This document shows positions 47,406-55,192 of a stretch of 64,000 bases of DNA, piece after piece. How positions within the stretch are numbered: the stretch's first letter is position 1; the number at the start of each line of letters is the position of its first letter. The stretch is from Scrofimicrobium sp. R131 (GTDB taxonomy: Bacteria; Actinomycetota; Actinomycetes; Actinomycetales; Actinomycetaceae): positions 434,001 to 498,000 of the forward strand of contig NZ_CP138335.1 of the NCBI RefSeq assembly GCF_040256745.1, read 5' to 3'. Under the pieces are notes generated by a model. The model saw nothing but the letters and a program-made list of their open reading frames with translations. It was not told the DNA's origin and searched no databases. The position numbers were made by a program, and so were the translations under genes.

Positions 47406-47603
47406 GAGGTCGGTGCGTGAAGGATTATTCGATCGCGATCCTCACCCACTAGGAACTCGCTGGGACCATTCTGGTCGACTGGGGACGATGGCGACTGATG
47501 GTTCCGACCCACCCCTCGGTAATCGACCGGTCGACTATAGATTGTTGGTGAGTAGAGTCAGCCCCCAAGATTGCATTCGCTCTGGATATAGTGGATGCCA
47601 CTC

Positions 47604-48119
47604 TTAATTGTGAGTGGGGTCGTCGCAAGGGGCAGCGTCGGTGAGCGCGGCAGCATATTCACGCATGGACTGGTGGTACTGCGGTAGGAACTCGATTTGT
47701 GACTCGATTGCCACGCGAAGGGCTTCGTCTTTCCTGCCCGCGCTATGGAGAGCAAGGGCGAGTACGATGCGAGGAGCTGTGCCCGTTGATTCGTGTGCTG
47801 GTGCGGCGCTCAGAACGGCGATTGCCTCATCTAGTTGGCCGAGATTGCGGAGAGTTGAGCCGTACTGAACTGCGAGCTGAGCGTGTCGAGCGTCATCCAG
47901 ACCAAGCTCAAGTGCGCGCCGGTATTCCGCTGCTGCTTCTGCCTCGTAATCCATCGCGTCGAACATGCTGGCTAACTCGAAGGAGGCGCGGCCATCGGAA
48001 ACAGGGCAGGAAGCAGCAAGCTCCCGCATCGCGCGGATGCCTTCGTCCTGGTTGAGCGAGTCAAAGTTTCGCCACAAATCTGCAACTGCGTCTTCCCACT
48101 TGCCTATCGGTGATGTCAT
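47604..48119 (-). CDS. Tetratricopeptide-repeat protein
   Basis: A 171-residue helical protein. TPR-like repeats are seen in RASFELASMFDAMDYEAEAAAEYRRALELG, HAQLAVQYGSTLRNLGQLDEAIAVL and PRIVLALALHSAGRKDEALRVAI (each about 34 residues, near 50-150). Proteins of this type are widespread in actinobacteria and often annotated as TPR family; a binding role is likely but partner unknown. The ATG at 48119 is chosen over a GTG at 48134. Confidence 0.75.
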   Translation of the reverse strand: MTSPIGKWEDAVADLWRNFDSLNQDEGIRAMRELAASCPVSDGRASFELASMFDAMDYEAEAAAEYRRALELGLDDARHAQLAVQYGSTLRNLGQLDEAIAVLSAAPAHESTGTAPRIVLALALHSAGRKDEALRVAIESQIEFLPQYHQSMREYAAALTDAAPCDDPTHN

Positions 48120-48462
48120 GGGGTCCAGTCTCACATGTCGTAGTCAGCCGTTCGCTATGGAACGGCGCTTGTCGGGCATTGGTGCTTCTTGCTGACGCTT
48201 GAATGAGTGCCAGGTTGGTTGCTAGAGGCCCAACCTGTCTGGAGCACTCGACGCGGGGATTGCCTTGTGCAGGTGTGCGGGTAGGCGCCGCTGGCTGCGC
48301 TGCTGGTGGCGCTGGATGGGTGTGCTGCCAAGTTCCTCCGATGTTCGTGGAGGTGTGCCGGCCCGAACTCTTGTGCCGCGCATGTAAAAGGGCTCCGATT
48401 ACGTACCGAGCCATTGGTGTCGCAGGGGAAAAGGAGTATGGCTCGGGCGAAATAATAACTGC
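48120..48462. other. Gene-free region in the accessory island
   Basis: These 343 bp show no convincing gene on either strand. A pseudo-coding frame (48203-48505) has no family resemblance. A -10-like AATAAT for the next gene closes the region. Confidence 0.5.
48451..48456 (+). promoter_or_regulatory. -10 box of the monooxygenase-like gene (leaderless)
   Basis: AATAAT is followed by six bases and the ATG at 48463. Confidence 0.4.
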
Positions 48463-48759
48463 ATGGTCAAAACATCGGACGCGGTCCAACTGGCGGGCTA
48501 CCTGATTTGCCAGGGCAGAGACGAAGTCGAAATTGTGGAGCGCTACCTGCCCAATCACATCGAATTGACGCTGGCCGAGGCAGGATGTCTATCTTTTCGA
48601 GTCGAGCAAACCGAGGATCCGCTTGTTTGGATGGTTGCCGAGAAGTTTTCCGATGAGCGCGAATTTGCAGATCACCAGACGCGGGCAAAAGCGAGCGAAT
48701 GGGGCCAAGCAACCGTTGGGATTAAACGAGACTACGAGGTTCAGTGCGGGGTACAGTAG
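48463..48759 (+). CDS. Antibiotic-biosynthesis-monooxygenase (YgiN-like) domain protein
   Basis: A 98-residue single ABM domain with AGYLICQGRDEVEIVERYLPNHIELTLAEAGCLSFRV at about 11-47 and DPLVWMVAEKFSDEREFADHQTRAKASEW after it. The family includes quinol monooxygenases and haem-degrading enzymes; small stand-alone members have varied roles. It sits alone in the accessory island. Confidence 0.82.
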   Translation: MVKTSDAVQLAGYLICQGRDEVEIVERYLPNHIELTLAEAGCLSFRVEQTEDPLVWMVAEKFSDEREFADHQTRAKASEWGQATVGIKRDYEVQCGVQ

Positions 48760-49154
48760 CGCGGTTTAGTCCGCGATTGGACGGTAAAACCAAGGGTGCC
48801 TGCTTGATCTCATTTGCTGCTCTTGGTGGGTGGAGTCTGAGGAGCTTGACCCAAATTGCTGACTGGTCGGGAATTTGTGCCCAGTCGTCGGTGCTGCTCA
48901 TTTGCTGTTCGTTTGCGAACCCCGGTCCTCTCCCATGACCCCCAGATACTCTCGGCCGTAGTTGCCACCTGGCGGCAGCCCACAGCCCAATCAAATCAGG
49001 GCCTGTGTGCCCACCAGCAACAGTTCTTTGGAGCCGGAGTATTGCTCCTGAGTTTCGCGGTGTGCCGGGCAGGGCTGGTGTGCCATGTCGTTTCTTTGCA
49101 AAGGCAAACAGACTTCGGTGGGCGACGCAAAATATGAGAAGAGGAGATAGTCAG
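48760..49154. other. Gene-free region with a dyad element
   Basis: 395 bp with no credible gene. It contains dyad element copy 8 (48861-48886). Small frames overlapping it on both strands lack any family resemblance. The end is AT-richer and holds the ribosome binding site of the next gene. Confidence 0.5.
48861..48886 (+). repeat. 26-bp dyad element, copy 8
   Basis: GACTGGTCG, 8 bp, TGCCCAGTC: one base from the majority form. It is intergenic. Confidence 0.85.
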
Positions 49155-49709
49155 TTGGATTGGGGAAGTGTTGCAGAGTGGGTAAGTGCTGTTGGCGGGG
49201 GTATGGCAGTCTTCGCGGCCTGCGTTGCGTGGCGTGTGAGCAAAAACCTGCTCAAAGTCGAGAAGGACCGCGACCAGCAACTCGCAGCAGCCAAGCATCG
49301 AGAGCAAGCTGAATTGGTTTTTGCCTTGGGAGCAAAACTCAGGGGCCGCCCCGAAAGTGAAGCATGGTCGATATTCCTGGTGAATGCCTCCTCAAAACCA
49401 ATTTACGATGTTACCGTTCACAGTCAACACCTTGGAACCAGGGTGAAGAACCCTCCCCTGAAGCTGGGCGCGTTGCTTCCAGGACGATTTATTGCACCCA
49501 GCCATCCACAGTACAAATGGGGGCCGCTAATCGACTATGACCGGCTCGATGAGGGGGTAGAGCTCCTGCTTCGAGGCAAGGGGATGAAGATGATCACCAG
49601 TGTTGAGTTTATGGATGCAAGCAGAGTTTGGTGGCAACTCCTGGAGGGGACGGAGATATGCGAGAGGGAACGTTTCGAAGATCCAAACTACGAGAGCTTC
49701 GCTCAGTAG
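49155..49709 (+). CDS. Hypothetical membrane-anchored protein
   Basis: A 184-residue protein with one N-terminal membrane helix (VSAVGGGMAVFAACVAWRV, about 8-26), a charged stretch (KVEKDRDQQLAAAKHREQAE) and a beta-rich domain (FLVNASSKPIYDVTVHSQ...). This layout occurs in many actinobacterial proteins of unknown function. The TTG at 49155 has GAGGAG upstream; an ATG at 49134 is possible but has no ribosome binding site. Base composition looks lower in GC than the core genes. Confidence 0.65.
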   Translation: MDWGSVAEWVSAVGGGMAVFAACVAWRVSKNLLKVEKDRDQQLAAAKHREQAELVFALGAKLRGRPESEAWSIFLVNASSKPIYDVTVHSQHLGTRVKNPPLKLGALLPGRFIAPSHPQYKWGPLIDYDRLDEGVELLLRGKGMKMITSVEFMDASRVWWQLLEGTEICERERFEDPNYESFAQ

Positions 49710-49878
49710 CACTCAAGGGTGTCCTGGTTAGGCCCTTGGTTTAGAGCTTGGCTCGCCAGTTGTCCTTTCGCGATGGAGACGAGGGTGTGAAGGCGATCGG
49801 CTCCAAACCAGCAGGTTGAACGTGGTGGGTCCGGAAAGGGTTCCGCAGGTCAGCGCTGCGAATCCTACTCAGACCCGC

Positions 49879-49904
49879 GACTGGTCGCACAAGTTCGACC
49901 AGTC
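49879..49904. repeat. 26-bp dyad element, copy 9
   Basis: GACTGGTCG, 8 bp, CGACCAGTC: perfect palindrome. It lies 45 bp before the ppc -10 box. Confidence 0.9.
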
Positions 49905-49949
49905 GAGCTCAGGGCCTGAACTAAGCCTGACTTAAGTCCCGGCACGCGC

Positions 49950-49955
49950 TAGTGT
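49950..49955 (+). promoter_or_regulatory. -10 box of ppc (leaderless)
   Basis: TAGTGT is followed by six bases and the ATG at 49962. TTAAGT about 17 bp upstream may be the -35. Confidence 0.5.
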
Positions 49956-49961
49956 TTTCCT

Positions 49962-52580
49962 ATGCCTGAACTGAGGACCAATGCAAGTACCGATGAGTTG
50001 CCGGAGCAGATTAGGGCCGATGTCCGGCTGTTAACAACGCTGCTCGGCCGGGTCCTGAGCGAGAGTGGCTCTCCCAGTCTGTTTGAGGATGTTGAGGCGC
50101 TCCGCCACGCGACGATTGCCGCCTACCGGGACGACTCCCCGGAGGCTTTTGCCCAGGCTGCCGAGATTGCCGAGTCATTCACCGTGCAGCGGGCCGATGA
50201 GGTGGCGAGAGCGTTCACAGTGTACTTCCACCTCGTCAACCTGGCGGAGGAAATGCAGCGCATTCGTCAGGTGCGGGAGGGCCGCCCCGAAGTGGAGGGG
50301 GCGGTAGACACCATTCCCAAGGCGATTGCCCAACTCAGCCAGGAAATTGGCGAGGAGGCCGCGCGCCGTCACCTCGAACACCTTCGATTTCACCCGGTGT
50401 TTACCGCTCACCCAACCGAGGCTCGCCGCCGAGCGGTGGCCTCGTCAGTTCGCCGTCTGTCGGCTCTGTTGGCAGAGAGAGCGTTCACAACTCTGGACGA
50501 GGCGGGGGAACTCCGGATGGAGCGCCGACTCCTCGAAGAGATCGACACACTCTGGCGCACCGCTCCGCTACGTTCCATTCAGCCCGGCCCGGAGGACGAA
50601 GTCCGCTCCCTCATGGCCATCTTCGACGAGACGCTCTTCACCACCATTCCGCGGATTTACCGCTACGTTGACGACTCGCTTCAGGGCGAGAACGCAGGCC
50701 GTGAGCAGCCCATAGTTCAACCGTTCATGCGGTTAGGGACCTGGGTGGGCGGTGACCGTGACGGGAACCCGTTTGTGACGGCGTCAATCACCAAGAAGGC
50801 AATGGCGATTGCTTCCGATCACGTCCTTCGCGGCCTCCAGGCCACCGCGGAGCGGATCGCTCGCTCCATCACGCTCGAGGCGGACGAAACGCCGGCTTCT
50901 CCTGAGTTGCAGGATCTCTGGCAGCGTTTGGCAATGATTGACGAGGTGGGGGCGGCTGACGCCGAAGTGCGCGCTCCCAACGAGTCGCACAAGCAGGTGC
51001 TGATGCTGATTGCGACCCGCATTGCCGCCACCCGCACCAGGAACGCCGACCTGGCTTACGCGCACCCTGACGAACTGCTGGCAGACCTGCAGATTGTCCA
51101 GCGATCCCTGGTGTTAGCGGGCGCAAACCGGCAGGCGTACGGGTCGTTGCAGGTGCTGATTTGGCAGGTGGAGACGTTTGGTTTTCATCTGGCCGAGCTT
51201 GAGGTACGCCAACATTCGCAGGTGCACGGTGAGGCGCTGGCGGAACTCGAAGCTGGCGGTGAACTTTCGGATCAGACCCGGGAGGTGCTGGACGTTTTCC
51301 GCGCAGTGGCCCAGATTCAGCATCGATATGGTCCTCGCGCTGCCGGTCGCTACATTGTGTCATTCACCAGGTCGGCTGAAGACCTGGCGGCGGTCTACCG
51401 CTTGGCCGAGTACGCGGGGGCGGAAGTCACGCTCGACGTGATCCCTCTGTTTGAAACCTACAACGACTTGCGGAGCGCCCGGGCGGTTATGTCTGAGGCA
51501 GTTGAGCTCCCTCAGTTCAAGGCTCGGCTGGAGCAGACCGGGGGTCAGCTCGAGGTGATGCTCGGCTACTCTGACTCGTCGAAGGATGTTGGCCCGGTGG
51601 CCGCCAACTTGGCCCTCTATGACACGCAGGCGGAACTGGCCGAGTGGGCGCGCGCTCGCGGGTTCGAACTGACCCTGTTCCACGGCCGCGGCGGAACACT
51701 TGGACGAGGTGGAGGGCCCACCAATACCGCGATCTTGGCTCAGCCCCCACATTCGGTTGAGGGGCGGTTCAAACTCACGGAACAGGGCGAGGTAATTTTT
51801 GCTCGTTACGGCGATCCAACTATTGCCATGCGCCACATTGACCAGGTGGCGGCTGCGAGCCTAATGGCGATTGCCCCCTCGATTGAGCAGCGAAATGTGG
51901 CGGCAGCGACCAAATATTCCGCGGTGGCGGACCAGCTGAGCAAGGTTTCGCGGGCCCGGTTTGATTCCCTGATTCAGGCGGAAGGGTTTGCCCCCTGGTT
52001 TGCCACCGTCACCCCGATGGAGGAGATTGGGCGCCTGCAACTGGGATCGCGACCAGCTCGACGCGGCCTCTCGGTGGAATCGTTGAAGGATCTGCGGGCC
52101 ATTCCATGGGTGTTTGCCTGGTCGCAGGCGCGGATCAACCTGGCGGGCTGGTTTGGGCTCGGGTCGGCGCTTGAGGCGGTAGGCGATTTGGAGTTGCTTC
52201 GTCGCGCCTATGAGGAATGGCCCCTGTTCAGGACGGTGATTGATAATGTGGGGATGAGTCTGGCCAAGGCTGACCCTCGAATTGCCAGGCGCTATTTGGA
52301 GCTCGGAGGTCGGCCGGACTTCACCGAGCTGATTTTGGAGGAAATGGACCTGACCACTAGCTGGCTGATTCGCATTGTCGGAGGCGAGAAGCTGGTGGAG
52401 AATCGGCCGGCCCTACGGCGGGCGGTGGAGTTGCGGAGCCCCTATGTGGATGCGCTTTCTCTGATCCAGCTGCGCGCATTGAGAATGCTGCGCTCGGACG
52501 AGGAGGCCGGTCCCGAGTGGGAGCATCTGCTCCTGCTGTCTGTTTCTGGCGTGTCGGCCGGGCTGCAGAACACCGGCTAA
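49962..52580 (+). CDS. ppc: Phosphoenolpyruvate carboxylase
   Basis: Ppc adds bicarbonate to PEP to make oxaloacetate, replenishing the TCA cycle. The 872-residue enzyme has the active-site motifs VFTAHPTEARRRAV (about 145-158), GGDRDGNPFVT, GYSDSSKDVGPVAANLALY and FHGRGGTLGRGGGPTN, plus IPWVFAWSQARINLAGWFG, and the C-terminal QNTG. Together with mdh it can supply a reductive C4 branch. It appears to be transcribed alone from a leaderless promoter. Confidence 0.95.
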   Translation: MPELRTNASTDELPEQIRADVRLLTTLLGRVLSESGSPSLFEDVEALRHATIAAYRDDSPEAFAQAAEIAESFTVQRADEVARAFTVYFHLVNLAEEMQRIRQVREGRPEVEGAVDTIPKAIAQLSQEIGEEAARRHLEHLRFHPVFTAHPTEARRRAVASSVRRLSALLAERAFTTLDEAGELRMERRLLEEIDTLWRTAPLRSIQPGPEDEVRSLMAIFDETLFTTIPRIYRYVDDSLQGENAGREQPIVQPFMRLGTWVGGDRDGNPFVTASITKKAMAIASDHVLRGLQATAERIARSITLEADETPASPELQDLWQRLAMIDEVGAADAEVRAPNESHKQVLMLIATRIAATRTRNADLAYAHPDELLADLQIVQRSLVLAGANRQAYGSLQVLIWQVETFGFHLAELEVRQHSQVHGEALAELEAGGELSDQTREVLDVFRAVAQIQHRYGPRAAGRYIVSFTRSAEDLAAVYRLAEYAGAEVTLDVIPLFETYNDLRSARAVMSEAVELPQFKARLEQTGGQLEVMLGYSDSSKDVGPVAANLALYDTQAELAEWARARGFELTLFHGRGGTLGRGGGPTNTAILAQPPHSVEGRFKLTEQGEVIFARYGDPTIAMRHIDQVAAASLMAIAPSIEQRNVAAATKYSAVADQLSKVSRARFDSLIQAEGFAPWFATVTPMEEIGRLQLGSRPARRGLSVESLKDLRAIPWVFAWSQARINLAGWFGLGSALEAVGDLELLRRAYEEWPLFRTVIDNVGMSLAKADPRIARRYLELGGRPDFTELILEEMDLTTSWLIRIVGGEKLVENRPALRRAVELRSPYVDALSLIQLRALRMLRSDEEAGPEWEHLLLLSVSGVSAGLQNTG

Positions 52581-52637
52581 TCCGCTCGAACATCCAACAT
52601 TCACCTGGAAGGGGTTGGCGAGGCGGGTCTGGGCGGG

Positions 52638-52643
52638 TAGTGT
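52638..52643 (+). promoter_or_regulatory. Possible -10 of the leader ORF / ASCH gene
   Basis: TAGTGT lies 30 bp before the leader ATG and would start a short leader transcript. Confidence 0.35.
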
Positions 52644-52672
52644 CCTCAGTAAGTCCAAGGAAGGACCCGACA

Positions 52673-52726
52673 ATGCTTACCTTTTTTCCGAGCGGTTTAA
52701 GGTGCCGATTGTGTGCCCGAGCATGA
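52673..52726 (+). CDS. 17-aa leader ORF upstream of the ASCH gene
   Basis: ATG with AAGGAAGGA upstream encodes MLTFFPSGLRCRLCARA, and its TGA overlaps the ATG of the following gene (ATGA). It has the look of a translationally coupled leader peptide. No database support is possible here, so its expression is inferred from the ribosome binding site and overlap only. Confidence 0.45.
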   Translation: MLTFFPSGLRCRLCARA

Positions 52727-53160
52727 GTGACGACTGGGAAACCCGGCTCGCCCACCTACCCGTGGCGGAGTTTGCTTTCCCCGGTCCACTGCGAGACCGT
52801 CTAGTGGCGGCTGTTTTGCGCGGAACCAAGACGGCCACCTCGTTTCTGGCTGAAGAAGCGGCCAGACTGGGGGACCCTTGGCCGATGGCCGGCCAGCGCG
52901 AACTCGTGATTGACTCCGACGGGCGCGGAGTCTGTGTGACCGAGGTGGTGTCGGTACGGTCCTGCCGGTTGGCAGACGTTCCCGACGAGCACGCTCGTGG
53001 TGAGAACGAGGACTATCAGAACCACGTCGATTGGCGCCAAGCGCACGAGCGGTTCTGGTCAGCGCCGGAGTACCTTGAGGAGATTGGGGAGCCCCCCATT
53101 GTGCTTGATGACAACACCGAAGTTGTCCTGGTTCGGTTTGAGGTAGTCGAAGTTCTCTGA
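52723..53160 (+). CDS. ASCH-domain protein
   Basis: A 145-residue protein of the ASCH (PUA-like) fold. The typical sequence is FPGPLRDRLVAAVLRGTKTATSFL, REL VIDSDGRGVCVTEVV-like strands, then DEHARGENEDYQNHVDWRQAHERFW and a final strand VVLVRFEVVEVL. ASCH proteins bind RNA or nucleosides; some are amidohydrolases for modified cytidine. The ATG at 52723 overlaps the stop of a 17-codon leader ORF, which favours it over the GTG at 52711. Confidence 0.8.
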   Translation: MSDDWETRLAHLPVAEFAFPGPLRDRLVAAVLRGTKTATSFLAEEAARLGDPWPMAGQRELVIDSDGRGVCVTEVVSVRSCRLADVPDEHARGENEDYQNHVDWRQAHERFWSAPEYLEEIGEPPIVLDDNTEVVLVRFEVVEVL

Positions 53161-53201
53161 GAGGAGTCTGGCGGTTGGGCGGGCGGCACCGCCAACTCGC
53201 T

Positions 53202-53227
53202 GACTGGTCAGTCTTGTGCGCCCAGTC
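53202..53227 (+). repeat. 26-bp dyad element, copy 10
   Basis: GACTGGTCA, 8 bp, CGCCCAGTC. It lies 41 bp after the ASCH gene and 128 bp before the next start. Its spacer GTCTTGTG is nearly the same as that of copy 11. Confidence 0.85.
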
Positions 53228-53354
53228 GAGCTGGCCTCACTCACAATGCCCCGCACCCCACGCTATCCACAGTTGCTGCCTGAGGGGGATGGGACGAGCG
53301 AAAGCTCCCTGCCAAAGTAGCCTCACCAACCAAATTGGGAGAGTGAGGCCAACC

Positions 53355-54257
53355 GTGAAAACCAATTCGCAGACCAAAGTGGATGCAGAGGCGCGCAAGC
53401 TGGAACGTCAGCTACGAACCCAGCGCTTGCAGGAGCAGATAGGGGAGCAAGTAGCGGAACTGGCAAACAGCGACGCTTGGCAGGCGATGCTGGATTTCGC
53501 CCGCAGATTCCACACGTACAGCTTGAACAACATGCTGCTGATCCTGTCGCAATTTCCGGAGGCCACCAAGGTAGCAGGATTTCGGAAATGGCAATCCTTG
53601 GGCCGTCAGGTCCGTCAGGGCGAGCGGGGAATCAAGATCTTTGGCTTTGCTGAACGCCGGATCAAAACATCCGAAGACGGTGGAAGTGAATCTGAACTGC
53701 CAGAGCGGAAGGTACGGTTTTTCCCACTCCTGACAGTTTTCGATATTTCCCAAACCGACCCAATCCCCGGAGCTGAGCAGCCTCCAGAGGTTGCGCATGC
53801 CTTGGTTGGGGCCGATGAGGCTGGCCTGTTTTCGTTGGCCCAAAGGTTCTTGCAGGAGCGGGGTTGGCCGGTACAGCGGCAGAGAATCCCGGGCAATGTC
53901 AATGGATTTGCAGAGATGAAAGGCCGCCGTCGGGTAGTGATCGAAGAGGACCTTTCACCTGCTCAAGCAGCAAAGACTTTGCTGCACGAGGCGGCCCACG
54001 TGGTCCTGCACGCAGACTTGGAGCTGCCGGCCACACGTGAGATTAGGGCAACTCGGGAGGTGGAGGCAGAATCCGTGGCCTACGTGGTGGCGGGTTACTT
54101 CGGGCTCGATACTTCTTCCTACACAATTGGCTATGTCACCGGCTGGAGTGGCGGGAACGTTGCTACCATCCGAAGCTCGGCTGAAAACGTTCTGCGGGGG
54201 GCCCACGAACTGGTCGAGTGGATTGAGGAGTCGGGAAGTCAAACGGAGGCGGCTTAG
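53355..54257 (+). CDS. ArdC-like ssDNA-binding / ImmA-IrrE-like metallopeptidase
   Basis: A 300-residue two-domain protein. Residues about 1-115 form an ArdC-type ssDNA-binding domain: WQAMLDFARRFHTYSLNNMLLI, GFRKWQSLGRQVRQGERGIKIF, then VFDISQTDPIPG. The C-terminal half holds a zincin motif, TLLHEAAHVVLHAD (HExxH type), and EVEAESVAYVVAGYFGLDTSSY with the third ligand. Plasmid ArdC proteins protect incoming DNA from restriction. The GTG at 53355 has GTGAGG upstream; the longer frame is rejected. It is a lone chromosomal gene, likely a relic of a mobile element. Confidence 0.85.
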   Translation: MKTNSQTKVDAEARKLERQLRTQRLQEQIGEQVAELANSDAWQAMLDFARRFHTYSLNNMLLILSQFPEATKVAGFRKWQSLGRQVRQGERGIKIFGFAERRIKTSEDGGSESELPERKVRFFPLLTVFDISQTDPIPGAEQPPEVAHALVGADEAGLFSLAQRFLQERGWPVQRQRIPGNVNGFAEMKGRRRVVIEEDLSPAQAAKTLLHEAAHVVLHADLELPATREIRATREVEAESVAYVVAGYFGLDTSSYTIGYVTGWSGGNVATIRSSAENVLRGAHELVEWIEESGSQTEAA

Positions 54258-54383
54258 CTAGAGCGTTGGTCCTGCCAGGAGGGTCAGTTGGACAGTTAGG
54301 GAGGGATTGGTGGCAATTGATGACCCACCGGTACCGACCAAACTCTGTAGTTTGAATCACAGGTGAACTAGACTCCTGTCTAA

Positions 54384-54408
54384 CTGGAGAAGCTTCAGGG
54401 CCCTCCAG
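54384..54408. promoter_or_regulatory. Inverted repeat before the PTS operon
   Basis: CTGGAG (54384-54389) and CTCCAG (54403-54408) flank a 13-bp centre, 33 bp before the EIIA start. It may be an operator or a leader hairpin. Confidence 0.35.
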
Positions 54409-54440
54409 GAAACTCAAGTCTCATCCAACAGGAGGCGACA

Positions 54441-54914
54441 GTGTCAGAAAACAGCTCACTACTAGAAATGCTCCCGGAATCAGCCATCATGGTTGATGCT
54501 GAGGCATCCGATTGGCGCGCGGCAATCAGACTTTCCGGTGATGCCCTCGTGGCTGGGGGAATTACAACCCCCGAGTACACCGACCAGATGATTGAGACAG
54601 TGGAGAAGCTTGGCCCCTACATTGTTATTGCTCCCGGATTGGCACTTGCACATTCACGGCCAACTGATGCGGTCCTGAAGACTGGATTGTCCTGGGTTGG
54701 CCTGCGTTCTCCGGTTGAGTTTGGCTCCAAACGAAACGATCCGGTTCGACTGGTAGTGGGCTTGGCGGCATTTGATCACCAAGAACACCTCCAGGCAATG
54801 TCCCAGTTGGCGATGTTGGTCTCTGACCCGCAGCGCCTCAACACGCTCGCCGCGCTAGACACCGTCGATGCAGTTCGCGAGGCGATCGCTTCCTTCGAAG
54901 GGAATCGAGAATGA
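54441..54914 (+). CDS. ulaC: PTS EIIA component (ascorbate/mannitol type)
   Basis: A 157-residue cytoplasmic phosphocarrier. The phosphorylated histidine is in PGLALAHSRPTDAV (about 69-82), after YIVIAPG. It passes phosphate from HPr to the EIIB product. The GTG start has AGGAGGCGAC upstream, and the stop overlaps the EIIB start (ATGA). Ascorbate specificity is inferred from the EIIC gene in the operon. Confidence 0.87.
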   Translation: MSENSSLLEMLPESAIMVDAEASDWRAAIRLSGDALVAGGITTPEYTDQMIETVEKLGPYIVIAPGLALAHSRPTDAVLKTGLSWVGLRSPVEFGSKRNDPVRLVVGLAAFDHQEHLQAMSQLAMLVSDPQRLNTLAALDTVDAVREAIASFEGNRE

Positions 54915-55180
54915 AGATACTAACCGTGTGTGGGATGGGGATTGGCACCTCCATCATCTTGAAAATGAACACCGATAAGGCCCTCGATGAGCTCGGCATA
55001 TATGCCGATACGGAGGCTGCAGATATTTCCTCCGCTCGGGGCGCCGCCGCCCAAGCAGACCTGGTCCTCACCTCGGAAGAGCTGTTGGAACAGCTAGAGG
55101 GAGTCAGCACTCCCAAGGAAGTTATCCACAACTTTACTGATGTGGAAGAGATCAAAGCCGCCATCCTGCGGCACGCCTGA
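54911..55180 (+). CDS. ulaB: PTS EIIB component (ascorbate type)
   Basis: An 89-residue EIIB protein with the phosphocysteine in LTVCGMGIGTSIILKM (about 4-19). Lactose/ascorbate-type EIIB proteins share this P-loop-like motif. It overlaps the EIIA stop and is 12 bp before the EIIC gene. Confidence 0.88.
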   Translation: MKILTVCGMGIGTSIILKMNTDKALDELGIYADTEAADISSARGAAAQADLVLTSEELLEQLEGVSTPKEVIHNFTDVEEIKAAILRHA

Positions 55181-55192
55181 AAGGGGTAGAAA

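Noticed and set aside
48203-48505. Possible 100-aa gene in the accessory island
   Set aside because: Cys- and Gly-rich without domain character, and it overlaps the promoter of the next gene.
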